Of a stretch of 64,000 nt of DNA, positions 28,201-37,003 are shown in pieces. This stretch comes from an uncultured Paracoccaceae bacterium (GTDB lineage: Bacteria; Pseudomonadota; Alphaproteobacteria; Rhodobacterales; Rhodobacteraceae): positions 186,001 through 250,000 of the forward strand of contig CANMQJ010000005.1 in the NCBI GenBank assembly GCA_947500005.1, read 5' to 3'. The position numbers and the translations under genes were made by a program. Position 1 is the first letter of the stretch. Every line of letters starts with the position of its first letter. Below the pieces are notes generated by a model that saw only the letters and a list, made by a program, of their open reading frames with translations, was not told the DNA's origin and searched no databases.

Positions 28201-29109
28201 ATGCCGCTTTCGCCCGGGCAGCTTGAGGAAATCGAGACGCAACGCGCACAGAGCGCCCCCACACGCCGTGCCGTCGCGCCGGGGATGGAGGATCATCTCT
28301 ATACCGCGCACACCGTTCTCGACCACGGCTTCGTGCGCGTCATCGACTACATGGGTGATGATGCGGCGATCTGCCAGGCGGCGCGGGTGAGCTATGGCAA
28401 GGGCACCAAAAGCGTGCAGAACGACGAGGGGCTGATCCGCTACCTGATGCGGCACTGGCATTCGACGCCCTTCGAGATGTGCGAGATCAAATTGCATGTG
28501 AAGCTGCCAGTCTTCGTCGCGCGCCAGTGGATCCGGCATCGCACGGCGAATGTGAACGAGTACTCGGCGCGCTATTCGATCCTGGACCGCGAGTTCTATA
28601 TCCCCGCGCCCGAACACCTGGCGGCGCAGAGCGAGGTCAACAACCAGGGCCGCGGCGCGGCCCTGGAGGGGGAGGAGGCCGCGCGGGTGCTGGAATTCCT
28701 CAAGGCCGACAGCGCGCGCGCCTATGACCATTACGAGCAGATGATCGGGCAGGAGGGGCAGCAGGGTCTGGCGCGCGAGTTGGCGCGAATGAATCTGCCG
28801 GCCAATATCTACACCCAGTGGTACTGGAAGGTCGACCTGCACAACCTGTTCCATTTCCTGCGGCTGCGCGCCGATGCCCATGCCCAATACGAGATCCGGG
28901 TCTATGCAGACGCCATCTGCAAAGTCGTCGCTGATTGGGTGCCCTTCGCTTACCGCGCCTTCGAGGACTACCGGTTGGGCGCCGTGACACTTTCAGCGCA
29001 GATGGTCGAGGCGCTGCGCCGGATGCTGGCGGGCGAAGACGTCAAGCAGGAGAACTCCGGGTTGACCGCCCGGGAGTGGCGCGAGTTCGAGGCAGTTCTC
29101 GGGCGGTGA
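28201..29109 (+). CDS. thyX: FAD-dependent thymidylate synthase
   Basis: A 302-residue flavin-dependent thymidylate synthase that makes dTMP from dUMP with methylenetetrahydrofolate and NADPH. The ThyX signature RHRTANVNEYS (RHRx7S) is present. Arg residues around QWIRHRTANV and SARYS bind nucleotide and flavin. The longer form, with a roughly 50-residue N-terminal extension (AQSAPTRRAVAPGMEDHLY), is usual in alphaproteobacteria. ATG 28201 follows AAAGGA. It is divergent from the lipoprotein-Slam pair. Confidence 0.95.
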   Translation: MPLSPGQLEEIETQRAQSAPTRRAVAPGMEDHLYTAHTVLDHGFVRVIDYMGDDAAICQAARVSYGKGTKSVQNDEGLIRYLMRHWHSTPFEMCEIKLHVKLPVFVARQWIRHRTANVNEYSARYSILDREFYIPAPEHLAAQSEVNNQGRGAALEGEEAARVLEFLKADSARAYDHYEQMIGQEGQQGLARELARMNLPANIYTQWYWKVDLHNLFHFLRLRADAHAQYEIRVYADAICKVVADWVPFAYRAFEDYRLGAVTLSAQMVEALRRMLAGEDVKQENSGLTAREWREFEAVLGR

Positions 29110-29163
29110 CGCGTGTGTAGCGGAAGGCTATACAGCTTGTCATGAAGCCGTTACAATTCCGGC

Positions 29164-29466
29164 ATGTTCAGACATGCCCGCATCGCCCTTTTCCTTGTCG
29201 CCTGCGTCTTTGCTGGCCCGATTGCGGCGCGTTCTCCGATTGCCGAGGTGATCTGCGAGCCGACTGAGCGTATGCATGACAAGCTGCGTCACCAGTTCGG
29301 CGAGACGCGCAGCGCAACTGGCATACGCGACCCCGAACAGGTCATGGAAGTGTGGACGGATGCAAAGGGAGATTGGACGCTGGTCGTTACTTATGCCAGC
29401 GGCACCTCCTGCATCGTCGCGATGGGCGAGAACTGGAGCCAGACAGGGCCGGAAAACCCGGCCTGA
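29164..29466 (+). CDS. Small secreted hypothetical protein
   Basis: A 100-residue protein with a signal peptide (MFRHARIALFLVACVFAGPIAA). The mature part of about 78 residues has two cysteines (in VICEPTE and TSCIVAM) that could form a disulfide in the periplasm. The WTLVVTYASGTSCIVAMGENW segment is a recurring pattern in small Rhodobacteraceae proteins, but I cannot name the family. It converges with the cold-shock gene, 10 bp apart. Confidence 0.72.
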   Translation: MFRHARIALFLVACVFAGPIAARSPIAEVICEPTERMHDKLRHQFGETRSATGIRDPEQVMEVWTDAKGDWTLVVTYASGTSCIVAMGENWSQTGPENPA

Positions 29467-29476
29467 GGCCCTTGGA

Positions 29477-29683
29477 TCAGAGCGGCTTGAGATCGCCCGC
29501 CATCTTGCGCCCGTCACGACCGTCCAGTAGCTCGAACTCGACTTTCTGATTGTCGGCGAGACCTGTCAGGCCAGATCTTTCGACGGCTGAGATATGGACG
29601 AAAACGTCCTTTCCACCGTCATCGGGTGCGATGAAGCCATAACCTTTGGTTGTATTGAACCATTTCACGGTGCCGGTCGGCAT
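29477..29683 (-). CDS. Cold-shock protein, CspA family
   Basis: A 68-residue single cold-shock domain that binds single-stranded RNA and DNA. RNP1 is KGYGFIAPD (about residues 13-21) and RNP2 is VFVHISAV (about 27-34). The ATG at 29683 is preceded by AAGGAGA. The 182-bp upstream region to the ArsC-like gene holds the promoter and probably a structured leader, but I see no conserved cold box that I could verify. Whether the gene is cold-induced cannot be told, since many Csp genes are not. Confidence 0.95.
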   Translation of the reverse strand: MPTGTVKWFNTTKGYGFIAPDDGGKDVFVHISAVERSGLTGLADNQKVEFELLDGRDGRKMAGDLKPL

Positions 29684-29864
29684 GTCCCGTGTCTCCTTCT
29701 ACTCTCAAATGGCCCCGGGAATGTCGGGGAGTCTGTCGCGGCCAGCGCGAGATGACGCGGTGTCCACTCTTTCAAGGATTGCACGGTCATGTAAAAAATC
29801 AAGGACAAGGCGGCCGGACTGCGGCCTGCTGCGCAATATTTGATCGCTCGAACGGGAGACGCCA

Positions 29865-30182
29865 ATGCGGCTTTTTGGACTGAAAACCTGTGATACGTGC
29901 CGCAAGGCATTGAAATCATTTCCGGATGCCGAATTCGTCGATGTCCGGGTCGATGGCGTGCCGGGTGAAGTGATGGGGCGTGCCTTGGCCGAATTCGGTG
30001 AACGGCTGGTCAACACGCGGTCGACCACCTGGCGGGAGTTGTCCGAGGACGATCGCGCACGGTCTCCGGCCGATCTGCTCGCGGCGCATCCGACGCTGAT
30101 GAAGCGCCCGCTGATCGAGCAAGACGGGCAGCTTTATCTTGGCTGGGATGCGAAAACCCGCTCGGCCCTTGGCGTGAATTGA
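29865..30182 (+). CDS. ArsC/Spx/MgsR family protein
   Basis: A 105-residue thioredoxin-fold protein of the arsenate-reductase-like ArsC/Spx family. A CDTC motif (C9, C12) follows the first strand (MRLFGLKTCDTCRKAL), and the family's RPLIEQDGQLYLGW segment lies near the C-terminus. This short type is closer to YffB/Spx-like proteins than to genuine arsenate reductases, so arsenate reduction should not be assumed. It is followed by a small membrane-protein gene 40 bp downstream. Confidence 0.85.
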   Translation: MRLFGLKTCDTCRKALKSFPDAEFVDVRVDGVPGEVMGRALAEFGERLVNTRSTTWRELSEDDRARSPADLLAAHPTLMKRPLIEQDGQLYLGWDAKTRSALGVN

Positions 30183-30222
30183 CAGCGGCCTTATCTGGAC
30201 CGGGCACAGGACGGAGAAAGAG

Positions 30223-30591
30223 ATGCGCAATGCAGCCTTGGTGCTTGGCCTCGTGGCGGGGCTGATCGGGATGATCGTCGGCTTCGCCGGGTTCGGTTAT
30301 GTCGCCGCGATCGAACATTTCGGAGAGATCGACGGGCTTGCTCACCAGCTTGAAAATCCCGACCTGATCAAGGCCGCGGCGATCATTGCTCCGATGCTGG
30401 CGCTTGCGGGCGGGGCTATGGCCCATGCCCGCGCGCTGTGGGGCGGGGTGTTGATGCTGGTCTCGGCGGCGGGGATGTATCACGCCTTCGGCTTCAACGT
30501 CTTCACCATGTTTCCGGTGGCTTTTGCCTGTACCGGTGGGATCCTTGCTCTGGCCGCGGGGCGGCCGGACGAGCCGAAGGCGCATTTCTGA
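30223..30591 (+). CDS. Small four-helix membrane protein of unknown function
   Basis: A 122-residue protein with about four hydrophobic helices at residues 5-28, 50-65, 72-86 and 95-112, and short polar ends. It has no catalytic or metal motif. It follows the ArsC-like gene on the same strand and converges with bufD, 3 bp apart. It is not part of the bufferin operon, which is on the other strand. The start ATG 30223 is preceded by GGAGAAAGAG. Confidence 0.75.
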   Translation: MRNAALVLGLVAGLIGMIVGFAGFGYVAAIEHFGEIDGLAHQLENPDLIKAAAIIAPMLALAGGAMAHARALWGGVLMLVSAAGMYHAFGFNVFTMFPVAFACTGGILALAAGRPDEPKAHF

Positions 30592-30594
30592 GGG

Positions 30595-31113
30595 TCAGCG
30601 GCGGAAGAGCAGTCGGTCCAGCGAGACCGGCCCTGCGCCGCGGAGCAGCAACACCAACAGCAGGAAGGTCCAGAGCACGCGCTGGTCGATGAGATCCTGC
30701 GCGGGATCGAAGAGCCTCCCGAGTGCGACGCCGTGGCCGCTCACGTCCACCAGGGTCTGGACCCAGACGAAGCCGATCATGCCCAGCGCGGCCAGCCGGG
30801 TGAGCAGGCCCAGAACCAAAAGGGCGGGCAGGATGAACTCGGCCACGGTCCCGGCGAAGATCACAAGGCGCTGGAAGAGGGTCAGCTGCGTCACGTCGTA
30901 AAGTGCCGCCTCGGCTGCGGCCGGGAAGATCTGGCCAAAGGCCCCAGACGAGGGTGTGAAGATCGAGCCGTCGATCTTCAGCACGGCCGCATTCCAGTAA
31001 TAGACGAGCAACACGGCGGCGAAGGCCAGCCGCGCCAAGGTGGGTGTGATTGCGTCGAAAGAGCGGTCGAGAGTTTCGGAGGCGTCGGAATAGCGCTCGA
31101 TGATGGCAGTCAT
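30595..31113 (-). CDS. bufD: DoxX family membrane protein of the bufferin operon (BufD)
   Basis: A 172-residue inner-membrane protein of the DoxX/SURF4-like family with about four transmembrane helices (ITPTLARLAFAAVLLVYYW; LVIFAGTVAEFILPALLVLG and others). DoxX-like proteins are regular last members of bufferin operons, where their role is not settled. It starts 3 bp after the bufC stop and is clearly cotranscribed with bufABC. The symbol rests on operon position rather than sequence alone. Confidence 0.82.
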   Translation of the reverse strand: MTAIIERYSDASETLDRSFDAITPTLARLAFAAVLLVYYWNAAVLKIDGSIFTPSSGAFGQIFPAAAEAALYDVTQLTLFQRLVIFAGTVAEFILPALLVLGLLTRLAALGMIGFVWVQTLVDVSGHGVALGRLFDPAQDLIDQRVLWTFLLLVLLLRGAGPVSLDRLLFRR

Positions 31114-31116
31114 GGG

Positions 31117-31872
31117 TCAGGCTTTCGGTGGGGAGAGAGAGGAGAGGGCGCCGTCACCCAGCAGCAGGGCCAGCAAGGCGACGAGGTCGAAATCGGGGGC
31201 GGAGGCAAGAGCCCGATCCTGTGCGGCAGCGAGCGTGCCGCCCGCTTGCACGGTAGCAACCCACTCGGCCGCGCCGGGCTGAAGCAGGCGTGGGACGGGG
31301 TCGTAGTCGGGCCGGGTGATCAGCACGTCCTGCGCGGCAGCAGAGGGTTTGGGGGCGTCGTCCTCGGTGTTGAAGCGCCAGATGGCGTGAATGGGCCAGG
31401 GCGAGCGCATCAACTGCACGGCAGGGGCGAAGGTGAGCGTCGCGCTCATCAGCGCCTGCGGGTCGATGGACAGCGCCTGCGGGTCGAGCGGTGCGGCATC
31501 TCCGGCGTGATAGGCGCGGCGCAACGCCAGTTCCAGCCGGGCCACATCGGGCAGGTAGCCCAGATGCGACAGCTGCGGCAGGCCCGCCAGAAAGTCGGGG
31601 AACGCTGCGCCGTATTGCATCATCAGCGGCGAGGCGGGCGGGTGCTGACGCCAGTAGAGGCCGGCGAGGCCGTCCATGTTCCGCTTGCCCAGCAGTTTGG
31701 CGATGACGGGAAAACCTTCGTGCAGCGCCTCGGTGAGCGAGACTGCCACGTTGTTGCGATAGACGTCGAATCGGCGACCGGCAGGTCGGGATCGCCCGTC
31801 ATGCAGCCCGCGAGGGTGCGGGCGCGCGGGATCGAGCAGCGCATCGTAGAACAGGTCTTGCGTGAAGCTCAT
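31117..31872 (-). CDS. bufC: DUF2063 (BufC/HvfC-type) partner of the MNIO enzyme
   Basis: A 251-residue protein with the N-terminal DUF2063 domain once annotated as a DNA-binding domain ([23 protein letters not shown], about residues 33-55). In MNIO-RiPP systems this protein pairs with the DUF692 enzyme and helps it bind or process the precursor, so a DNA-binding role is unlikely. Its ATG overlaps the bufB stop by 4 bp (ATGA, 31869-31872), showing tight coupling. The C-terminal domain is less conserved and contains [13 protein letters not shown]. Confidence 0.88.
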   Translation of the reverse strand: MSFTQDLFYDALLDPARPHPRGLHDGRSRPAGRRFDVYRNNVAVSLTEALHEGFPVIAKLLGKRNMDGLAGLYWRQHPPASPLMMQYGAAFPDFLAGLPQLSHLGYLPDVARLELALRRAYHAGDAAPLDPQALSIDPQALMSATLTFAPAVQLMRSPWPIHAIWRFNTEDDAPKPSAAAQDVLITRPDYDPVPRLLQPGAAEWVATVQAGGTLAAAQDRALASAPDFDLVALLALLLGDGALSSLSPPKA

Positions 31873-32717
31873 GCCGGCACCTTGTCGAGGGCGCTTTGCG
31901 CGCGCTGGGCTTCAGCCCGCAACACGGGCCAGTCGGGCACGTCGGTGTCCCACTCGACGAGCAGCGGGCGGGGGCCGGCGCGGTCGAGCGTGTAGTCGAG
32001 CAGCGCCCAGACCGGGTCCACGACCGCGCGCCCGTGGCTGTCGATCAGCAGCGGCGCGCCGTGGTCGTCCTGATCCTCGTCATGACCGCCCAAGTGGATT
32101 TCGCCCACCGCATCGAGCGGGAAGGCGTCGATATAGCCCTGTGGCGAGAATCCTAGATTGGTGGCCGAGACAAAGACGTTGTTGACGTCGAGCAGCAGAC
32201 CGCAGCCCGTGCGACGGGCGATCTCGCCAAGGAATGAAGGCTCTTCCCATGTGCTCTCGGCGAAGGCGAGGTAGGAGGACGGGTTTTCCAGCAGCATTCG
32301 TCGGCCCAGCACCTCTTGCACCTGATCGATATGGGTGCAAACGCGGTCAAGAGTTGCGCTGGTATAGGGCAGGGGCAGCAGGTCGTTCAGAAAATGGCTG
32401 TCATGGGTGGACCAGGCAAGGTGTTCGGAAAAACTCGCCGGGTTCAGCCAGCCCACAAGATGTTTAAGTCGGGCCAGGTGATCGGGGTCGAGCGGGCCTT
32501 CACCACCGATGGAGAGGCCGACCCCATGCACTGAGATCGGGAAGCGCTCGGCCAGATGGCGCAGTTGCGCCAGCGGGCGACCGCCATCGCCCATGTAGTT
32601 CTCGGCATGGATCTCGAGCCAGCCAACCGGGCCAGCATGGTCGAGGATCTGCGCGAAATGCTGGGGCTTGTAGCCCACGCCTGGGGCGGCGGGCAATGTA
32701 CGGGTGGTGTCGAGCAT
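31869..32717 (-). CDS. bufB: DUF692 multinuclear non-haem iron oxidase, bufferin maturase
   Basis: A 282-residue TIM-barrel protein of the DUF692/MNIO family. Members such as MbnB and BufB use a multi-iron centre and O2 to rewrite cysteines of RiPP precursors. Likely ligands are in [38 protein letters not shown] and [10 protein letters not shown] (His, Glu, Asn, Asp). ATG 32717 is supported by GGAGG five bases upstream. In Caulobacter the matching enzyme converts precursor cysteines to thiooxazoles, so the same reaction on BufA is expected here by homology. Confidence 0.93.
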   Translation of the reverse strand: MLDTTRTLPAAPGVGYKPQHFAQILDHAGPVGWLEIHAENYMGDGGRPLAQLRHLAERFPISVHGVGLSIGGEGPLDPDHLARLKHLVGWLNPASFSEHLAWSTHDSHFLNDLLPLPYTSATLDRVCTHIDQVQEVLGRRMLLENPSSYLAFAESTWEEPSFLGEIARRTGCGLLLDVNNVFVSATNLGFSPQGYIDAFPLDAVGEIHLGGHDEDQDDHGAPLLIDSHGRAVVDPVWALLDYTLDRAGPRPLLVEWDTDVPDWPVLRAEAQRAQSALDKVPA

Positions 32718-32737
32718 CAAAGCCTCCGGTGACGGGC

Positions 32738-32778
32738 GGCGGGGTGGAACCCCGCCCTGCGGTCATCCGCGGGCGGGG
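32738..32778 (-). other. Mutually exclusive hairpins between bufA and bufB
   Basis: On the plus strand GGCGGGG (32738-32744), CCCCGCCC (32750-32757) and GGGCGGGG (32771-32778) occur in order. The middle arm can pair with either neighbour, so on the minus-strand transcript two alternative stems are possible in the 77-bp bufA-bufB gap. No T-run follows. The element could lower bufBCD relative to bufA or stabilise the bufA message. Confidence 0.55.
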
Positions 32779-32794
32779 CACCTTGTTCGGCCGG

Positions 32795-33100
32795 TTATGC
32801 GGGCAGGTCGCGCTCCAGCGGTTCCAGCGAACCCTGACGCTCGGTGCCGTCGGCCATCTCGGGCAGCTCGATCTCGGTGCAGGTTCCGGCATCGACCAGC
32901 GTCCAGGCATTGCCCTGGTAATCGACCTTGGACGTGCCGGCGCAGGTGGTACCGGGACCGGCGGCGCAGTCGTTCTTGCCGGCGAGCGACACGCCATAGC
33001 ATTTTTCCTTTGCCTGAGCCGAGGCAGAGGTGGTGGCGGCAGCGGTCAGGGCTGCGGCGACAGAGGCGGCGACGGCGAGGGTCTTTGCAGTGTTGGACAT
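32795..33100 (-). CDS. bufA: Bufferin-type RiPP precursor (DUF2282)
   Basis: A 101-residue precursor with an N-terminal Sec signal (to about A28-A30, ASAQA). A core carries four cysteines at residues 34, 45, 53 and 74: EKCYGV, KNDCAAG, TTCAGT and GTCTEI. These contexts are those of the DUF2282 bufferins, exported copper-binding peptides whose cysteines are modified by BufB. An acidic tail of about 27 residues ([11 protein letters not shown] and on) follows. ATG 33100 has AAGGAAG upstream. It is the first gene of the bufABCD operon. Confidence 0.92.
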   Translation of the reverse strand: MSNTAKTLAVAASVAAALTAAATTSASAQAKEKCYGVSLAGKNDCAAGPGTTCAGTSKVDYQGNAWTLVDAGTCTEIELPEMADGTERQGSLEPLERDLPA

Positions 33101-33262
33101 CTCGGAACTTCCTTTCGAGGTTGGTTGAGACACCATGGAAGGTAGCGCCTCATTTTTCACCACGAAATTCACGAGAGCGTGCTTTCACGCCAGCGTCAGA
33201 ACTTGTCATGCAATTCAGCGCTTCAGCGCCGGGAAACCACGGGGAAATGGCCCGTTTGTAAC

Positions 33263-33289
33263 AAAAAACGGCCCCGCCTGGGGCCGTTT
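33263..33289 (-). terminator. Rho-independent terminator of thrS
   Basis: The plus-strand bases ACGGCCCC (33268-33275), loop GCCT, and GGGGCCGT (33280-33287) make a perfect 8-bp stem, extendable by A-T pairs. On the minus strand it is followed by a run of six T (33268-33263). It lies 22 bp past the thrS stop and separates thrS from the bufA promoter region. Confidence 0.9.
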
Positions 33290-33311
33290 CCCGGTTCGTT
33301 CCCGGGGATTG

Positions 33312-35291
33312 TTACAAAAGGTCGGGCGGGGTCGCGTCGCGCCCCAATGCCTCGATCACGGTTTCGAGTGGTTCGACGCTGGTCTGTTTCTCGCCCAGGC
33401 GCCGGATCGATACGGTCCGTTCCTCGACCTCGCGATGACCCAGCGCCAGGATGACTGGCACCTTGCCCACGGAATGTTCGCGGACCTTGTAGTTGATCTT
33501 TTCGTTGCGGATGTCGGCCTCGGCCCGGACGCCCGCGGCGGTCAGCTTTGCCACGACCTCGTTCACGTAGTCATCGGCCTCGGAGGTGATCGAGGCGACG
33601 ACCACCTGACGCGGTGCCAGCCAGAAGGGCAGCTTGCCTTCCCAGTTCTCGATCAGGATGCCGATGAAGCGCTCGAAGGAGCCCAGGCAGGCGCGGTGCA
33701 GCATGTAGGGGCGGTGCTTGTCGCCATCCGCGCCGATATAGGTGGCGCCCAGGCGCTCGGGCAGGTTGGGATCGACTTGGAAGGTGCCGCATTGCCAGAC
33801 CCGGCCGATCGCGTCGGTCAGGTAGAAGTCGAGCTTGGGGCCATAGAAGGCACCGTCGCCCGGCTCCAGCACGTAATCGCGGCCCACCGCCTTGATCGCC
33901 TTTTCAAGCGCGCCCTCGACATGGTCCCAGCTTTCGTCGCTGCCCACGCGCTTTTCGGGACGCGTGGCGAAGCGGATCTCGAATTCGGGAAAGCCCAGTT
34001 CCTCGTAGACATTGGCGAGGAAGTCGATGAAGCGGGCGCATTCCTCCTGGATCTGGTCCTCGGTGCAGAAGATATGCGCGTCGTCCTGGGTGAAGCCGCG
34101 CACGCGCATGATGCCGTGCAGCGCGCCCGAGGGTTCGAACCGGGCGCAGGAGCCGAACTCGGCCAGCCGCAGCGGCAGGTCGCGGTAGGACTTCAGGCCC
34201 TGGTTGAACACCTGCACGTGGCAGGGGCAGTTCATCGGCTTGAGCGCGTTGATGCGGGTCTCGGCACGGTTCTTGGCGCTGGCATCGTCATTCTCGCCGT
34301 CGCGGCTTTCATCCACTTCGACGATGAACATGTGATGCTGGTACTTGTCCCAGTGGCCGGATTTCTCCCACAGCTTGCGGTCCACGACCTGCGGCGTGTT
34401 GATCTCGCGATAGCCGCCGGCGCGCTGCTTGCGGCGCATGTAGTCCTGAAGCTGCGTGTAGATGGTCCAGCCGTTGGGGTGCCAGAAGACCTGGCCCGGC
34501 GCCTCTTCCTGCATGTGGAACAGGTCCATCTCGCGGCCCAGTTTGCGGTGGTCGCGCTTGGCGGCCTCCTCGAGCATGTGCAGATGCGCCTTGAGTTGTT
34601 CCTTGTTCTGGAAGGCCACGCCGTAGATGCGTTGCAGCATCGGGCGCGTGCTGTCGCCGCGCCAATAGGCGCCGGCGATCGACATCAGCTTGAACGAGTC
34701 GCCGGGCACCTGGCCGGTATGGGCAAGGTGCGGGCCGCGGCAGAGATCCTGCCAATGGCCGTGCCAGTACATGCGCACCGGCTCGTCGCCGGGGATCGCC
34801 TCGATCAGCTCGACCTTGTAGGGTTCGTTGTTGGCCCTGTAGTACTCGATGGCGCGCTCGCGGTCCCAGATCTCGGTGGTCACCGGATCTCGGCGATTGA
34901 TGATCTCCTTCATCTTCTTCTCGATCAGGCCGAGGTCTTCGGGCGTGAAGGGTTCCGCGCGGTCGAAATCGTAATACCAGCCGTTTTCGATCACCGGGCC
35001 GATGGTGACACGGGTGGCGGGCCAGATTTCCTGCACGGCGCGGGCCATGATATGGGCCAGGTCGTGGCGGATCAGCTCGTTGGCCTGGGCCGCGTCCTTC
35101 ATCGTGTGGATGGCGATTTCGGCATCGGATTCGATGGGCCATTGCAGGTCCCAGTGGCGGCCGTTCACGGTGGCGCTGATGGCTTTCTTGCCCAGCGAGG
35201 TAGAAATGTCGCTGGCAACTTGCGCAGGCGTCACGCCCGCGTCGTAGGATTTCGCATTGCCATCGGGGAAGGTGAGGGAAATCTGGGCCAT
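33312..35291 (-). CDS. thrS: Threonine-tRNA ligase
   Basis: A 659-residue class II aminoacyl-tRNA synthetase. The TGS domain is at about residues 1-62, the editing domain (with [11 protein letters not shown], histidines of the HxxxH site) at about 63-230, the catalytic core with zinc ligands in [13 protein letters not shown], and motif 3 in [19 protein letters not shown]-terminal anticodon-binding domain follows from about 545. The length is typical (about 640-660). No T-box leader is seen, as expected outside Firmicutes. A strong terminator follows at 33263-33289. Confidence 0.97.
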   Translation of the reverse strand: MAQISLTFPDGNAKSYDAGVTPAQVASDISTSLGKKAISATVNGRHWDLQWPIESDAEIAIHTMKDAAQANELIRHDLAHIMARAVQEIWPATRVTIGPVIENGWYYDFDRAEPFTPEDLGLIEKKMKEIINRRDPVTTEIWDRERAIEYYRANNEPYKVELIEAIPGDEPVRMYWHGHWQDLCRGPHLAHTGQVPGDSFKLMSIAGAYWRGDSTRPMLQRIYGVAFQNKEQLKAHLHMLEEAAKRDHRKLGREMDLFHMQEEAPGQVFWHPNGWTIYTQLQDYMRRKQRAGGYREINTPQVVDRKLWEKSGHWDKYQHHMFIVEVDESRDGENDDASAKNRAETRINALKPMNCPCHVQVFNQGLKSYRDLPLRLAEFGSCARFEPSGALHGIMRVRGFTQDDAHIFCTEDQIQEECARFIDFLANVYEELGFPEFEIRFATRPEKRVGSDESWDHVEGALEKAIKAVGRDYVLEPGDGAFYGPKLDFYLTDAIGRVWQCGTFQVDPNLPERLGATYIGADGDKHRPYMLHRACLGSFERFIGILIENWEGKLPFWLAPRQVVVASITSEADDYVNEVVAKLTAAGVRAEADIRNEKINYKVREHSVGKVPVILALGHREVEERTVSIRRLGEKQTSVEPLETVIEALGRDATPPDLL

Positions 35292-35394
35292 ATACGGCTC
35301 TCCTCGTCGGTTTGGCGCCCACGGAACGCCCGGTTGCGGGTATGGTTCGCGGCTGACTTGGCAGGCGCTGTCGCCGGTGTCAAGGGCCGCGCCT

Positions 35395-36276
35395 TTATTG
35401 CTGCAAGCCGGAGCGTGCCGCTTGGCGAACGGCGCGGCTCAGCGGGACAAGCGCGGGGGACATGATGCGGCTGACCGACCAAATCAGCGGTACGTCCAGA
35501 ACGCTGTCCGGCAGGAGCGGTACAAGGCGACCGTTGCGGATCGGGCCACGCACCAGCGAAAGCGGGTTCATACCCCAGCCGAGACTGGCACGAGCGGCAT
35601 CGATGAAGGCATGGGTGGACGGCAGGAAATGCGTGGGCGGCGTGATCCGCGTTCCGAATTCCTGTGCGATCCACGTCCTTTGAAGCATGTCCTTGGCGCT
35701 GAAGGTCAGGCACGGGGCCGATGCCAGCGCCTGAGGGGTCACACCGTCTGTGAACCAGCGCGACATGAATTCGGGGCTCGCTGTCGGCAAATAGCGCAGG
35801 CTGCCCAGTGCGTGGGTGTCGCAGCCCGGGACGGGTTTGCCACCCGCGCAGATCGCGGCACTGACTTCGCCCCGTTGCAGCCAGTCGGCGGAATGGTCCT
35901 GGTCGTCGATCACGAGGTCGAAGAGCATGCCCTCGACCGCTGCAAGCGCGGGAACCAACCAGGTGGCCAGGCTGTCGGCATTGACCGCTATGCGGATACG
36001 CGCAGCGCGCGCCGGATCCCCGATCCCGAGGTCCCGGGTCAGTTGTGCCTCGAGCAGGCCGATATCCTCGGCATGCTTGGCCAGTCGCAGCCCTGTCGGT
36101 GTGCCTTTGCAGGGCGGACCGCGATGGATCAGGGCGGCGCCGATGCGGTCCTCGAAGGCCTTGATGCGCTGCGAGACGGCCGAGGGCGTGACCGAGAGTT
36201 CGGCGGCTGCCGCCTCGAAACTGCCAAGTCGCAATATGGCCGAAAGGGCGGCGAGGTGATGCGGATCGAAAAGCAT
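35395..36276 (-). CDS. argP: LysR-type regulator, ArgP family
   Basis: A 293-residue LysR-type regulator. An N-terminal winged helix ([22 protein letters not shown] and [19 protein letters not shown], residues about 3-45) is followed by a two-lobed effector domain. The sequence type and its position, divergent from a LysE/ArgO exporter, match ArgP/LysG. Those regulators switch on basic amino acid export in response to arginine or lysine. The effector is inferred from this pairing. The 90-bp region between the genes is AT-rich. Confidence 0.88.
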   Translation of the reverse strand: MLFDPHHLAALSAILRLGSFEAAAAELSVTPSAVSQRIKAFEDRIGAALIHRGPPCKGTPTGLRLAKHAEDIGLLEAQLTRDLGIGDPARAARIRIAVNADSLATWLVPALAAVEGMLFDLVIDDQDHSADWLQRGEVSAAICAGGKPVPGCDTHALGSLRYLPTASPEFMSRWFTDGVTPQALASAPCLTFSAKDMLQRTWIAQEFGTRITPPTHFLPSTHAFIDAARASLGWGMNPLSLVRGPIRNGRLVPLLPDSVLDVPLIWSVSRIMSPALVPLSRAVRQAARSGLQQ

Positions 36277-36366
36277 TAGACAAACTTAATCTGGGTATAC
36301 CTGTTTAACTGGATAATCCTTGCGGCCGGGGCTAGTCAAATCCGGCATTCCGGATGGAGTCCGACC
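36277..36366. promoter_or_regulatory. argP / LysE-family exporter divergent control region
   Basis: This 90-bp region is noticeably richer in A and T than its surroundings. It contains the dyad-like segment TGGGTATACCTG around GTATAC and several T-N11-A half-matches of the LysR box type. It must hold both promoters and the ArgP site. Exact boxes could not be fixed by eye. Confidence 0.45.
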
Positions 36367-36963
36367 ATGTCACCTTCGCTGCTTGCCGGCTTCCTTCTCG
36401 GCTTTAGCCTGATCCTGGCGATCGGGGCACAGAACGCCTTCGTTCTGCGGCAGGGGCTGCGGCGCGAGCATGTCTTTGTCATCTGCCTGACCTGCGCCCT
36501 GTCGGACGCGGTGCTGATCGCGGCGGGCATCGCCGGGTTCGGGAGCCTGGCGGAACGCCTGCCTTGGCTGGAGGTCGCCATGCGGTTCGGGGGCGCGGCG
36601 TTCCTCACCTGGTACGGTTTGCGCAGTCTGCTGTCGGCTTGGCGCGGCGGGGCCGCGATGCAGGTGGCGCAGGGGGCTGCGGCGGGCCTGCGACCGGCGC
36701 TGGTGACAGTTCTGGCCTTCACCTGGCTGAACCCGCATGTCTACCTGGACACGGTGGTGCTGATCGGCTCGATCTCGGCGCAATACGAACGGTTGCCGTT
36801 CGCATTGGGGGCGATGACCGCGAGTTTCGTCTTTTTCTTCTCGCTGGGATATGGTGCGGGGCTGCTTGCGCCCCTCTTTGCGCGACCGGCGGCGTGGCGC
36901 GTGCTGGATACGGTCGTCGGGCTGACGATGTTGGCGATTGCCGCGAAACTCCTTGCCATGTGA
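36367..36963 (+). CDS. LysE/ArgO family amino acid exporter
   Basis: A 198-residue inner-membrane exporter with five to six hydrophobic segments. The N-terminus (GFLLGFSLILAIGAQNAFVLRQG) carries the conserved IGAQNAFVLRQG signature of LysE/ArgO proteins. ALVTVLAFTWLNPHVYLDTV provides the second family motif (NPHxYLDT). It exports arginine, lysine or toxic analogues. The divergent ArgP-type gene supports regulated basic amino acid export. Whether it is ArgO- or LysE-like in substrate is not resolvable here. Confidence 0.93.
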   Translation: MSPSLLAGFLLGFSLILAIGAQNAFVLRQGLRREHVFVICLTCALSDAVLIAAGIAGFGSLAERLPWLEVAMRFGGAAFLTWYGLRSLLSAWRGGAAMQVAQGAAAGLRPALVTVLAFTWLNPHVYLDTVVLIGSISAQYERLPFALGAMTASFVFFFSLGYGAGLLAPLFARPAAWRVLDTVVGLTMLAIAAKLLAM

Positions 36964-37003
36964 AGGGTTGCCCCCGCGCCGTATTGGGTGTTCAACGGTT
37001 CAC

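Noticed and set aside
29684..29864. A structured cold-shock leader or thermosensor upstream of the Csp gene
   Set aside because: The region is long enough, but I could not identify a conserved cold box or a convincing alternative fold by eye.
31117..31872. BufC as a DNA-binding regulator, following the old DUF2063 annotation
   Set aside because: Its coupling to a DUF692 enzyme and a DUF2282 precursor fits the MNIO partner role better, and no helix-turn-helix could be seen.
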